A stretch of DNA of 41,172 nucleotides, taken from contig JAAUZK010000008.1 in NCBI GenBank assembly GCA_014804655.1, positions 1 to 41,172 on the forward strand. The letters are read 5' to 3'. The DNA is from Lachnospiraceae bacterium (GTDB lineage: Bacteria; Bacillota; Clostridia; Lachnospirales; Lachnospiraceae). Shown here piece after piece: positions 23,659 to 33,933 of this stretch. The notes under the pieces were generated by a model. The model saw only the letters and a program-made list of their open reading frames with translations. It did no database searches and had not been told where the DNA came from. The translations under genes were made by a program, and so were the position numbers. Every line of letters starts with the position of its first letter. Position 1 is the first letter of the stretch.

Positions 23659-23884
23659 AATCATATAAAGTTTGAAAAGGAATGTCAATGTGAACCCCCT
23701 CCGATTATATGAAATTTTCATGAAAAAAATATAAGAAACCGATTGCACAAAAGCTATTTCGAAAAGAGTCAAAGTGCGGCATAAAATGTCGAAGTAAAAT
23801 GACGAAGAAACGAATATTTATTGTATTTTACGGTGCGCGGTGATAGAATCAGAAAAGAAATCACAGGAAAGGAATAACGAAAAT

Positions 23885-25651
23885 ATGATGCAGTCAAGAA
23901 CACACACATGCAACGAACTCAGATTATCCGACGCGGGCAGCAAGGTCACTCTGGTCGGATGGTACGAGAATATCAGACAGGTCAGCAAGAATCTGGGCTT
24001 CCTGTTACTCCGGGACTTTTACGGTGTCACACAGATCGTCTTTGAGACGCAGGAGATGATGGACCGGTTAGAGGGCGTGAACAAGGAGTCCACGTTAATG
24101 ATAGAAGGCACTGTGAGGGAGCGCTCCAATAAGACGAACACGATCCCTACAGGCGAGATCGAGGTGGTGCCGACTAAGGTGGAGGTTCTCGGTAAATGTA
24201 CTTATAATATACTGCCTTTTGAGATCAGACAGTCGAAGAATGCAGACGAGAACATCCGGCTAAAATACCGTTATCTGGATTTGAGGAATCCGGATGTAAA
24301 AGATAAGATTCTGCTCAGGAGCCGTATCGTGACGGAACTCAGACAGAGAATGAACGACCTGGATTTCGTGGAGATCACCACACCGATCTTAACCTGTTCC
24401 TCGCCGGAGGGGGCAAGAGACTATCTTGTGCCGGCCAGAAACCATCCGGGGAAATTTTATGCGCTGCCTCAGGCACCGCAGCAGTTTAAGCAGATTTTGA
24501 TGGCCTCCGGTTTTGACCGTTATTTCCAGATCGCGCCCTGCTTCCGGGATGAGGACGCGAGGGCGGACCGCTCGCCGGGCGAGTTCTATCAGCTTGATAT
24601 GGAGATGGCTTTCGCATCGCAGGAAGATGTATTTTCCGTGATCGAGCAGGTGCTTCCGCCGGTATTTGAGAAGTACGGCGTATATGATCAGGCGTCAGCG
24701 GCGCCTTTTACGAGGATTCCGTATCTGGAAGCGCTGGAAAAATACGGGACGGACAAGCCCGACCTACGGATCGACCTGCTCGTTCAGGATGTTACGGAGC
24801 TGTTCGGGCAGTGTGAGTTTGAGCCTTTCAAGAATCATGTGATCAAGGCGGTAGTGACGGACGGCTATACAGCCACGAGAAAAGAGATCGATAAATTATG
24901 TGCGGACGTGGAGGTGGAGAGCGGCAGCAAGGCATACTGGTTCAGAGTAGACGAGAACGGTAATTATGTGGGCGGTATCTCCAAATTCCTGACGGACAGG
25001 AAGGCCGAGGTGGATGCTGCGCTTAACTTAAAGCCGGGCGATTTCATAGGTGTGACCGCTGGCGATAAGAATGCGGCAGTCAAGACAGCAGGTGTTCTCA
25101 GAAGAATGCTGGGTATGAAATCGGAGGGACATTTCAAACAGGCATGTTATGAGTTCTGCTGGATCGTCGATTTCCCCATGTACGAGATCGGGGAAGAGTC
25201 CGGCGAGATAGAGTTCTGCCATAATCCTTTCTCTATGCCGCAGGGCGGAATGCAGGCGCTTAATGAGGCGGAGCCGCTCAGTATTCTGGCATACCAGTAT
25301 GATCTGGTGTGCAACGGCGTGGAGCTGTCTTCGGGAGCAGTCCGTAATCATGATCCGGAGATCATGGTGAGGGCATTCCAGATCGTTGGATTGGGCGAGG
25401 AAGATGTGAAGGCGAAATTCCCGGCAATGTACAACGCGTTCTGTTACGGTGCGCCACCGCATGCGGGCATTGCTCCGGGCGTGGATAGAATGGTCATGCT
25501 GCTTGCGGGTGAGGACAGCATCAGGGAGGTCATTCCTTTCCCGATGAACAAACAGGCACAGGATATTATGATGGGTGCGCCCGCGCAGGTGGATGAAAAA
25601 CAGCTTCGGGATGTGCATATTGAGATCAAGATGCCGAAGGAAGAGAAGTAG
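23885..25651 (+). CDS. aspS: Aspartyl-tRNA synthetase, second paralogue (probably discriminating)
   Basis: A second bacterial-type AspRS, 588 residues. Class II core motifs ([39 protein letters not shown]) are intact and closely match the first paralogue. In the anticodon domain the stretch after GWYENIR reads QVSKNLGFLLLRD: the His seen in the first enzyme is missing and there is one extra residue. The gene has no T-box. It is therefore the better candidate for the tRNA(Asp)-specific, housekeeping enzyme, by inference. Start: ATG 23885 with AGGAAAGG about 9 bases upstream; an in-frame GTG at 23840 has no site. Confidence 0.92.
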   Translation: MMQSRTHTCNELRLSDAGSKVTLVGWYENIRQVSKNLGFLLLRDFYGVTQIVFETQEMMDRLEGVNKESTLMIEGTVRERSNKTNTIPTGEIEVVPTKVEVLGKCTYNILPFEIRQSKNADENIRLKYRYLDLRNPDVKDKILLRSRIVTELRQRMNDLDFVEITTPILTCSSPEGARDYLVPARNHPGKFYALPQAPQQFKQILMASGFDRYFQIAPCFRDEDARADRSPGEFYQLDMEMAFASQEDVFSVIEQVLPPVFEKYGVYDQASAAPFTRIPYLEALEKYGTDKPDLRIDLLVQDVTELFGQCEFEPFKNHVIKAVVTDGYTATRKEIDKLCADVEVESGSKAYWFRVDENGNYVGGISKFLTDRKAEVDAALNLKPGDFIGVTAGDKNAAVKTAGVLRRMLGMKSEGHFKQACYEFCWIVDFPMYEIGEESGEIEFCHNPFSMPQGGMQALNEAEPLSILAYQYDLVCNGVELSSGAVRNHDPEIMVRAFQIVGLGEEDVKAKFPAMYNAFCYGAPPHAGIAPGVDRMVMLLAGEDSIREVIPFPMNKQAQDIMMGAPAQVDEKQLRDVHIEIKMPKEEK

Positions 25652-25714
25652 GCAGGGCATTATAATGCGTCTGTGAAAATGGTGAGTGAAAGTTGTAAAG
25701 TTGTAACCAATTGC

Positions 25715-25743
25715 TTGAAACTTTCTGCTTTTTGTTATATGAT
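25715..25743 (+). promoter_or_regulatory. Candidate sigma-A promoter
   Basis: TTGAAA and TATGAT separated by exactly 17 bases, about 130 bases before the small membrane protein at 25872. Confidence 0.6.
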
Positions 25744-25871
25744 AAGTCTATATTTTCGTGAGGGGCTGTTCCCGACGTGTGATATTGCGCCGGTCAGAAT
25801 ATTGATATACACAATAGATTGTGTCTTGCGGTTGTAAAATTGTAGACTTAGAGAAAGGTATGGTTATAAAT

Positions 25872-26366
25872 ATGAGCGAAACATATGTGGAATGTCTGGT
25901 GGCAAGAAAATCTTCGCCGGTTTTAAGGTTTCTGAAAATACTGCTGATTATGCTGACGGTGGTGTTTGTGGTGATCGGGGCGATGTATATTCCGGGACTG
26001 TTGGTTGCGATCATAACCGGCATACTGGCGTATGTTGTGACTATGAAGGCGGATCTGGAGTATGAGTATCTGTATCTGGACAGAGAGATCAGCATTGATA
26101 AGGTTATGGCGAAGAGCAGGAGAAAGAAAGCGGGCTCTTTTGCGATAGAAAAGATGGAGATTTTTGCGCCGCTTAATTCTCACAGACTGGATTCTTATAA
26201 GAATCGTGAGCTTAAGACGTTGGATTACAGTTCGCGCATTGCCGCTCAGCCGGAGCGGAGATACATGATGGTTTGGAACGGAGATACGAAGATCATTCTG
26301 GAGCCCAATGAGGAAATGATCAGGGCGGTTCAGAGTGTTGCGCCGCGTAAAGTATTTACGGATTAA
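25872..26366 (+). CDS. Membrane protein of unknown function (DUF6106-like)
   Basis: A 164-residue protein with two adjacent hydrophobic segments (about 18-36 and 38-56), then a soluble C-terminal part with YEYLYLDREISIDKVMAKSR and LDYSSR, which recalls the PH-like region of small membrane proteins often annotated DUF6106 in Clostridia. That assignment is tentative. Start: three in-frame ATG/GTG options; ATG 25872 (MSETYVE) lies 13 bases after GAAAGG and begins the conserved-looking part, while ATG 25860 is only 1 base from the site. A terminator follows. Confidence 0.65.
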   Translation: MSETYVECLVARKSSPVLRFLKILLIMLTVVFVVIGAMYIPGLLVAIITGILAYVVTMKADLEYEYLYLDREISIDKVMAKSRRKKAGSFAIEKMEIFAPLNSHRLDSYKNRELKTLDYSSRIAAQPERRYMMVWNGDTKIILEPNEEMIRAVQSVAPRKVFTD

Positions 26367-26386
26367 AGAATAGTAATGGGAAAAGT

Positions 26387-26421
26387 AATACTGTCAGTTA
26401 TTTAACTGGCAGTATTCTTTA
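26387..26421 (+). terminator. Terminator before guaB
   Basis: About 14-bp stem AATACTGTCAGTTA/TAACTGGCAGTATT with one G-T type mismatch and a 2-3 base loop, then a short T run. Confidence 0.8.
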
Positions 26422-26490
26422 CATAAATGTAACGATTTGTTGTACGCAGCTTCTGTTGCGGACAGGAAATGTTACAGGGACACTAATTAA

Positions 26491-27969
<1,479 letters not shown>

Positions 27970-28053
27970 CGAGGCAGCGCAGCGGATTGCACGTGCCGGG
28001 ACGGTAAACAGTGCATACGATTATCACATAAGGGGAGACAAGGGGAGTTCCAG

Positions 28054-30762
28054 ATGGACGGTTTATATCAAACAATTTTAGACCGCAGAGAATTACAGAG
28101 GATTCAGAACGATTTCTGTGCAGCGACCGGGATCTATGCATTCTGCGTGGGTAGTGACGGCACTGAACTGACAGATATGTCAGGTAGTGATTGGGACAAA
28201 GAGAGACTGGCCAGGCAGATACCGAGGGATAAACTGATGTCTCTTTTGCGCAGGGTATCGGAGAGCAGTCTGGAGGATCAAGCGATTGAGGAGACTGAGA
28301 TTGATGCGTTAAAATATGCCGTAGTCTGCGTGAAGGAAGAGGGAAAGACGGTTCTGACGTGGCTGGTATATGCGGTGCTGTCTGATGCGCCATCGCAGGA
28401 AGGACGTGAGTTTGCACAGGATTTTCGTTACCAGACAACGGGGCGGCAGTTTAATCTGGCCTTGGACCTGCTGCGGGAGATCAGCCGACATATGGTGGGC
28501 GATAAGCTTATGGCTGAAGAGGCGAAGGCGGAAAGCCTCAGAAGCCGTTCTTCCAGAGATGAGATGGAGGATGTGCTTAAGCGCATGGCAGCCACAACGC
28601 AAATTGTGCAGATGCTGGACAGTGATGCGCCCATTGAGAGCGTTCTGGCAGGTATCCTCACAACAGTGGGAAGTTTCCTGAAGATTGACTGTGCCTATCT
28701 ATATTCCGTGGGCGAAGCGGAAGCGGGGAAGATGGACGTGATCGCCGAATGGTGTAACGACGGTGTGCTTTCCGGTTATGACCAGACCAGAAATCAGCCG
28801 CGCCCCGCATATCTGTATCGGGACAAACCGCTGGTTCTTTCCTCGTCCTCGGGCAGAGAAGGTTATGAGGAAGAGCTGGCTAAGGGAGGTATTAAGGCGC
28901 TTGCGGCGTTTCCGATCGAATTGAAAGAACAGATCGGTATGTACGCCTGTTTTGAGATGACACGGACATCCCGTAATTGGGATGTGGAAGAAATCAAGTT
29001 TTTGAATGATTCCGTCAAAGTGCTGCAGAGTATTATCACGAAAAGAATCCAGAAAAATTCTCTGGCGGGATCTTATGCAGCATTGGAAGAAGTGCTGAAT
29101 AATGTCGGCAGTTCAATTTACGTGAGAGATAAGGAAACGGAAAAAATTCTTTTTGCCAACAGACGGCTTCGTAATATTTTCCGAGAGGAGCTTGAGCAGA
29201 ATAAACTGGCAGCAGTTTTTGAGAGCAAGGTGCCGAAGGACAGACAGGAAGGCAGCCTGGAAGTATTTACGGAGGATAAGGGCAGCTGGTACGACATTTT
29301 TTATAAGAATATCAAATGGGTTGATGGCAGGGATGTGTTCATGTGCTCGATCCATGATGTGACCGAGAAGAAAATGTATCAGAAGAAAATCGAGCGACAG
29401 GCGTACACTGACTTTCTGACCGGTCTATTTAACAGACTCTGTTGCGAACGGGATTTGGCCAAGTATGTGGATGCTGCCAAGAACGCAGGCGTGGAAGGCG
29501 CTGTGCTTTATCTGGATCTGGATGATTTTAAGCATATTAACGACAGTCTTGGACATCAGTATGGCGATGTACTGCTCAAATCCATTGCGCACGGCATGAG
29601 AAAGGTAGCGGGTATCCAGAATTCCTGCTATCGCATGGGCGGCGATGAGTTTGTCATTATCGTGCCGCCGGATCAGTATGAGGCACTCGACAGGATCGTG
29701 GAAGGGGTCAAGGCGGTTTTCACCAGACCATGGTTTTTGAAAAATGCGGATTATTACTGTACGATGAGTATGGGAATCGTGCATTACCCGACGGAGGGCG
29801 AGGACGTACAGGAACTGATCAGGAAAGCGGATATCGCCATGTATGAGGCGAAGAAGTCCGGTAAGAACCGATCGGCCGTTTACAGCAACAGTATTAAGAG
29901 CGACTCCGATAAGCGCCTTGACATGGAGAAAAATATGCGCGATGCGGCAATCGATGGGTACAAGGAATTTGAAGTATATTATCAGCCGATCATCGATATT
30001 CAGGAGAACGGAAAATGTACCGGAGCGGAAGCGCTGATTCGTTGGAACAGTGTGGAGATGGGATTTATGTCGCCGGCAGATTTTATTCCGCTTGCGGAGT
30101 ATCTCGGACTGATCAACCCCATCGGAAGTTATGTGTTACAGCAGGCGTGTGAGGCATGTAAAAGTTGGAATGATAACGGGCACCCGAGATATAAGGTGAA
30201 TGTGAATCTTTCGGTGGTGCAGCTCTTACAGCAGGATATTGTGGAGACAGTGGCGGAGATTATTCAGAAAAGCGGAATCAATCCCCACAATCTGACCTTG
30301 GAAGTGACAGAAGGGCTGGCCATCGATGATCTGGAGCGGATGAAGGCGATACTGGGACAGATCAAGGAGCTGGGAGTGCGGATCGCACTGGATGATTTCG
30401 GAACAGGATATTCTTCACTGAGCCACATCAGGGAACTGCCTTTTGACGTCATTAAAGTAGATCAAAGTTTTGTCAGGGATCTGGCTGAGGATAATTATTC
30501 CAAATCTTTTATTAAGATGGTGTCGGATCTGGCGGATGCCATCGGTGTTTCCATCTGCGTGGAGGGCATCGAGACGAAGGAGCAGTATAAGGTGCTGGAA
30601 GGCATGAAGGTGAGAATGATACAGGGATACTATTTTGACAAGCCCATGCCGAGAGCAGCGTTTGACGAGAAATATGTGGTAGAGAGCGCACAGAGTGCGT
30701 CTGACAGCTCTGCACAAAAGAAAACAACTCGTTCCGCGGGTAAACGGACGAAGAAAAAATGA
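28054..30762 (+). CDS. Multi-domain GGDEF-EAL cyclic-di-GMP enzyme with N-terminal sensors
   Basis: A 902-residue soluble protein without membrane segments. Order: PocR-like sensor (about 10-165, LQRIQNDFCAATGIYAF), GAF-like domain (about 185-345), PAS-like domain (about 350-445), GGDEF (about 450-610, RMGGDEFVIIV intact), EAL (about 635-880), and a basic tail KTTRSAGKRTKKK. The EAL site looks complete: AEALIRW, NVNLSV, LEVTEG, ALDDFGTGYSSLSHI, KVDQSFV and VEGIET. No RxxD inhibitory site is seen before GGDEF. It could both make and break c-di-GMP; net activity is unknown. Its stop overlaps the ribosome site of the next purine gene, indicating shared transcription. Start: ATG 28054 after AAGGGGAG. 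Confidence 0.92.
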   Translation: MDGLYQTILDRRELQRIQNDFCAATGIYAFCVGSDGTELTDMSGSDWDKERLARQIPRDKLMSLLRRVSESSLEDQAIEETEIDALKYAVVCVKEEGKTVLTWLVYAVLSDAPSQEGREFAQDFRYQTTGRQFNLALDLLREISRHMVGDKLMAEEAKAESLRSRSSRDEMEDVLKRMAATTQIVQMLDSDAPIESVLAGILTTVGSFLKIDCAYLYSVGEAEAGKMDVIAEWCNDGVLSGYDQTRNQPRPAYLYRDKPLVLSSSSGREGYEEELAKGGIKALAAFPIELKEQIGMYACFEMTRTSRNWDVEEIKFLNDSVKVLQSIITKRIQKNSLAGSYAALEEVLNNVGSSIYVRDKETEKILFANRRLRNIFREELEQNKLAAVFESKVPKDRQEGSLEVFTEDKGSWYDIFYKNIKWVDGRDVFMCSIHDVTEKKMYQKKIERQAYTDFLTGLFNRLCCERDLAKYVDAAKNAGVEGAVLYLDLDDFKHINDSLGHQYGDVLLKSIAHGMRKVAGIQNSCYRMGGDEFVIIVPPDQYEALDRIVEGVKAVFTRPWFLKNADYYCTMSMGIVHYPTEGEDVQELIRKADIAMYEAKKSGKNRSAVYSNSIKSDSDKRLDMEKNMRDAAIDGYKEFEVYYQPIIDIQENGKCTGAEALIRWNSVEMGFMSPADFIPLAEYLGLINPIGSYVLQQACEACKSWNDNGHPRYKVNVNLSVVQLLQQDIVETVAEIIQKSGINPHNLTLEVTEGLAIDDLERMKAILGQIKELGVRIALDDFGTGYSSLSHIRELPFDVIKVDQSFVRDLAEDNYSKSFIKMVSDLADAIGVSICVEGIETKEQYKVLEGMKVRMIQGYYFDKPMPRAAFDEKYVVESAQSASDSSAQKKTTRSAGKRTKKK

Positions 30763-30772
30763 GGAGAAAGAT

Positions 30773-31492
30773 ATGGAGAAAAAGAATTTGGCGAAGGAGC
30801 TTGCGGGTAACGCGTACCCCGGCAGAGGGATCGTAATCGGAAAGTCTGCAGACGGGAAATACGCTGTAACGGCTTATTTTATCATGGGAAGAAGCTCTAA
30901 TAGCAGGAACCGTGTTTTTGTGGAAGAAGGAGAAGGCATTCGGACACAGGCATATGATCCGTCTAAATTAGAAGATCCCAGTCTGATCATCTATGCGCCG
31001 GTCAGAGTGCTGGGCAATAAGACGATTGTGACGAACGGCGACCAGACGGACACGATCTATGAACTTATGGATAAGCAGCAGACTTTTGAACAGGCGCTGC
31101 GTACCAGAGAGTTTGAGCCGGATGAACCTAACTATACGCCCCGCATTTCAGGCATTATGCATTTGGAAAACGGCAAATATAATTACGCAATGTCTATTCT
31201 TAAGAGCAATAACGGCGATCCGTCTTCCTGCAACAGATATACGTTTGCTTATGAGAATCCGATGGCGGGCGAGGGACATTTTATTCATACCTATATGGGT
31301 GACGGGAATCCGCTGCCGAGCTTTGAGGGTGAGCCCACGTTGGTAGGCATAGAGGGTGATATCGACGGCTTTACGAAGACGGTGTGGGAAAATCTGAATG
31401 AGGAGAATAAGGTGTCGCTGTTTGTGCGCTTTATTGAGATTGAGAGCGGGAAATACGAAACCCGGATCGTAAACAAAAACGGAAAGGAGTAA
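30773..31492 (+). CDS. purO: IMP cyclohydrolase, PurO-type
   Basis: Closes the purine ring: FAICAR to IMP, the last step of de novo synthesis. The 239-residue protein matches the IMP_cyclohyd family (PF07826, first known from archaeal PurO), with NAYPGRGIVIGKSADGKYAV at the N-terminus, YFIMGRSSNSRNR, NGDQTDTI, and EPDEPNYTPRISG. It is unrelated to the N-terminal half of bacterial PurH. Start: ATG 30773 with GAGGAG 6 bases upstream, overlapping the stop of the GGDEF-EAL gene; the upstream in-frame start at 30695 lies inside that gene and was rejected. It lies 4 bases before the AICAR formyltransferase gene, its pathway partner. Confidence 0.88.
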   Translation: MEKKNLAKELAGNAYPGRGIVIGKSADGKYAVTAYFIMGRSSNSRNRVFVEEGEGIRTQAYDPSKLEDPSLIIYAPVRVLGNKTIVTNGDQTDTIYELMDKQQTFEQALRTREFEPDEPNYTPRISGIMHLENGKYNYAMSILKSNNGDPSSCNRYTFAYENPMAGEGHFIHTYMGDGNPLPSFEGEPTLVGIEGDIDGFTKTVWENLNEENKVSLFVRFIEIESGKYETRIVNKNGKE

Positions 31493-31496
31493 CAAC

Positions 31497-32678
31497 ATGA
31501 ACGAATTAGAATTGAAATACGGCTGTAATCCAAATCAGAAACCGTCGCGGATTTATATGGCGGACGGAAGTGAACTGCCGATCAAGGTGTTGAACGGTAA
31601 GCCGGGATATATTAATTTTTTGGATGCTTTTAACGGATGGCAGTTGGTGAAGGAATTAAAGAAGGCGACGGGACTTCCGGCGGCAACTTCTTTTAAGCAT
31701 GTTTCCCCGGCGGGAGCGGCGGTGGGTCTGCCGCTGACGGATGTGGAGAAGAAGATTTACTGGGTGGACGATCTGGATATGGAGTTTACACCGCTGGCAA
31801 ACGCTTATGCGAGGGCGAGAGGTGCGGACAGAATGAGTTCCTTCGGTGACTTTATCTCACTGTCTGATGTCTGCGACGTGGCAACTGCCAAGATTATCAA
31901 AAGAGAAGTGTCTGACGGCGTGATTGCACCGGGGTATGAGCCGGAGGCGTTGGAGATTCTGAAGGCGAAGAAGAAGGGCGGTTATAATGTCATTGAGATC
32001 GATGAGAATTATGTACCGGCGCCCGTTGAGGTGAAGCAGGTATACGGCATTAATTTCGAACAGGGCAGGAATGAGTTAAAGATTGACGATGAGTTTTTCA
32101 ACAATATCGTGACGGAGTCTAAAGATATGCCCGAGCAGGCGAAGATCGATCTGGCGATTGCCATGATTACCTTGAAATATACGCAGTCCAACTCCGTGTG
32201 CTATGTGAAGGGCGGACAGGCGATCGGTATCGGCGCAGGGCAGCAGTCGAGGATTCATTGTACCAGACTTGCGGGTTCTAAAGCGGATAACTGGTTCCTG
32301 CGTCAGTCTCCCAAGGTACTGGGGCTGCAGTTTGTAGACGGCATCGGCCGTGCGGACAGAGATAATTCCATCGACTTGTATATCGGTGAAGATTACATGG
32401 ATGTGATGGCGGAGGGTGCATGGCAGAAGATCTTCAAAGTGAAACCGGAAGTGTTCACAAGAGAAGAGAAGCGTGCGTGGCTGGATCAGATGAGCGATGT
32501 GGCGCTGGGCTCCGATGCGTTCTTCCCATTTGGTGACAATATCGAGCGGGCGCATAAGAGCGGCGTGAAATATGTGGCGCAGCCGGGCGGTTCCGTGCGG
32601 GATGATAATGTAATCGAGACGTGTAATAAGTATGGTATGACGATGTGCTTTACGGGGATTAGGTTGTTCCATCATTAG
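31497..32678 (+). CDS. purH: AICAR formyltransferase (stand-alone PurH C-terminal domain)
   Basis: Formylates AICAR to FAICAR with 10-formyl-THF. The 393-residue protein corresponds to the C-terminal transformylase half of PurH only: ELKYGCNPNQKPSR, FKHVSPAGAAVG (catalytic Lys-His), TQSNSVCYVKGGQAIGIGAG and the final GGSVRDDN and MTMCFTGIRLFHH. The N-terminal cyclohydrolase domain is absent, and that job is supplied by the PurO-type gene just upstream. Start: AAGGAG 8 bases before ATG 31497. Confidence 0.93.
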   Translation: MNELELKYGCNPNQKPSRIYMADGSELPIKVLNGKPGYINFLDAFNGWQLVKELKKATGLPAATSFKHVSPAGAAVGLPLTDVEKKIYWVDDLDMEFTPLANAYARARGADRMSSFGDFISLSDVCDVATAKIIKREVSDGVIAPGYEPEALEILKAKKKGGYNVIEIDENYVPAPVEVKQVYGINFEQGRNELKIDDEFFNNIVTESKDMPEQAKIDLAIAMITLKYTQSNSVCYVKGGQAIGIGAGQQSRIHCTRLAGSKADNWFLRQSPKVLGLQFVDGIGRADRDNSIDLYIGEDYMDVMAEGAWQKIFKVKPEVFTREEKRAWLDQMSDVALGSDAFFPFGDNIERAHKSGVKYVAQPGGSVRDDNVIETCNKYGMTMCFTGIRLFHH

Positions 32679-32792
32679 AAGGTACTGTATTGTTCACACA
32701 TTGGCTAGAACTTCCCTCTGAGCTTAGGTTGTGACATGGGTGTGAAAGATAGCCGGCAGAATGATTTTTAGCCGGTTAATGTTGGATGGAAA

Positions 32793-32821
32793 TTGATTTT
32801 TTAAGACGATAGTGTTATTAT
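32793..32821 (+). promoter_or_regulatory. Candidate sigma-A promoter for ptb-buk
   Basis: TTGATT and TATTAT with a 17-base spacer, 77 bases before ptb. The rest of the 219-base gap after the AICAR formyltransferase gene holds a weak AGCCGG-containing hairpin and nothing else recognised. Confidence 0.5.
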
Positions 32822-32897
32822 TTTAACGATGGGTTTCCTGGGTGGAAACATGTGTATCAGATAATATAACGAGAAAATAAAGGAGTGGAATGGTGAG

Positions 32898-33818
32898 ATG
32901 AGCAAGAGTTTTGAGGATCTGTTATCTAAGGTATCCGAGTGTAGTATCAAGAAAGTTGCGGTTGCAGTTGCACAGGACAGCGCCGTGCTGGAAGCGGTAG
33001 TTGCGGCGAAGGAGCGTAATATCGCAGAGGCAATTCTGGTCGGCGATGAGGATAAGATCAAAGAGGTAGCTGCTGCAGATAATGTTGATATCAGCGGTTT
33101 TGAGATCATTGACGAGAAGGATAACTATACGGCGGCTCTGAAAGCGGTAGAGCTGGTACATCAGGGTAAGGCAGACATGTACATGAAAGGTCTGATCGAC
33201 ACGAAATCATTCTTAAAGAGTGTATTAGATAAAGAAGTGGGATTAAGAACCGGTAAGGCATTGTCCCATGTGTGTGTATTCGAGGTGGAAGGAATCGATC
33301 ATCTTCTGTTCCTGACAGACGTTGCATTTATGACATATCCTACGCTGGAAGATAAAGTACATATTATTGAGAACACCGTGGATGTCTGCCATGCATGCGG
33401 CATTTCGAATCCTAAGGTAGCGCCTCTTGCGGCGGTAGAGGTTGTAAACCCTAAGATGCCTGTTACCGTTGAGGCGGAAGAACTCACCAAGATGTGTGAG
33501 GAAGGCAAGATTACGGGATGTGTTGTAGACGGACCGCTCTCTTTAGACCTTGCAATCGATCCCGAAGCGGCTAAGCATAAGGGCGCAGAGGGCAGAAAGA
33601 TCGTGGGCGATGCCGATGTGCTGCTGTTCCCCGATATCCATGCCGGCAATCTGGTATACAAGTGTCTGGTACATACGGCAAAAGTTAAGAACGGCAATAT
33701 CCTGACGGGAACGAAGGCTCCTGTTATTCTGACATCCCGTTCCGACGACTTCGAGACTAAAGTAAATTCTCTGGCGCTCGGCGCAGTTATGGCAGGCGCG
33801 ATGGCTAAGATGAACTGA
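32898..33818 (+). CDS. ptb: Phosphate butyryltransferase
   Basis: Converts butyryl-CoA and phosphate to butyryl-phosphate, the first of the two steps that give ATP from butyrate formation. The 306-residue protein belongs to the phosphate acetyl/butyryl-transferase family: KADMYMKGLIDTKSFLKSVL (about 96-115), NPKVAPLAAVEVVNP, and the GDADVLLFPDIHAGNLVYK C-terminal signature. The length is that of Ptb rather than Pta. The neighbour, butyrate kinase, supports Ptb. Start: AAAGGAGTGG upstream of ATG 32898. Confidence 0.93.
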   Translation: MSKSFEDLLSKVSECSIKKVAVAVAQDSAVLEAVVAAKERNIAEAILVGDEDKIKEVAAADNVDISGFEIIDEKDNYTAALKAVELVHQGKADMYMKGLIDTKSFLKSVLDKEVGLRTGKALSHVCVFEVEGIDHLLFLTDVAFMTYPTLEDKVHIIENTVDVCHACGISNPKVAPLAAVEVVNPKMPVTVEAEELTKMCEEGKITGCVVDGPLSLDLAIDPEAAKHKGAEGRKIVGDADVLLFPDIHAGNLVYKCLVHTAKVKNGNILTGTKAPVILTSRSDDFETKVNSLALGAVMAGAMAKMN

Positions 33819-33889
33819 TTAAAAATCACACTGACGTGTTAGTTTTTAATCGCGAGATTTGTGTCTGCGCTTTGCTTGCCACAAACTCG
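33817..33889 (+). other. Two intergenic hairpins between ptb and buk
   Basis: The first (33817-33851) pairs GATTAAAAA with a T-rich GTTTTTAATC around a small GTGT/ACAC inner stem, overlapping the ptb stop. The second (33853-33889) pairs CGAGATTTGTG with CACAAACTCG with one bulge. Neither is followed by a T run outside the stem, so they may stabilise or process the mRNA, or partially terminate it, giving different ptb and buk levels. Confidence 0.5.
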
Positions 33890-33933
33890 GAGTTGGTTTA
33901 TAAATATAATTATTTAGTAGGAGGTCAAACAAT

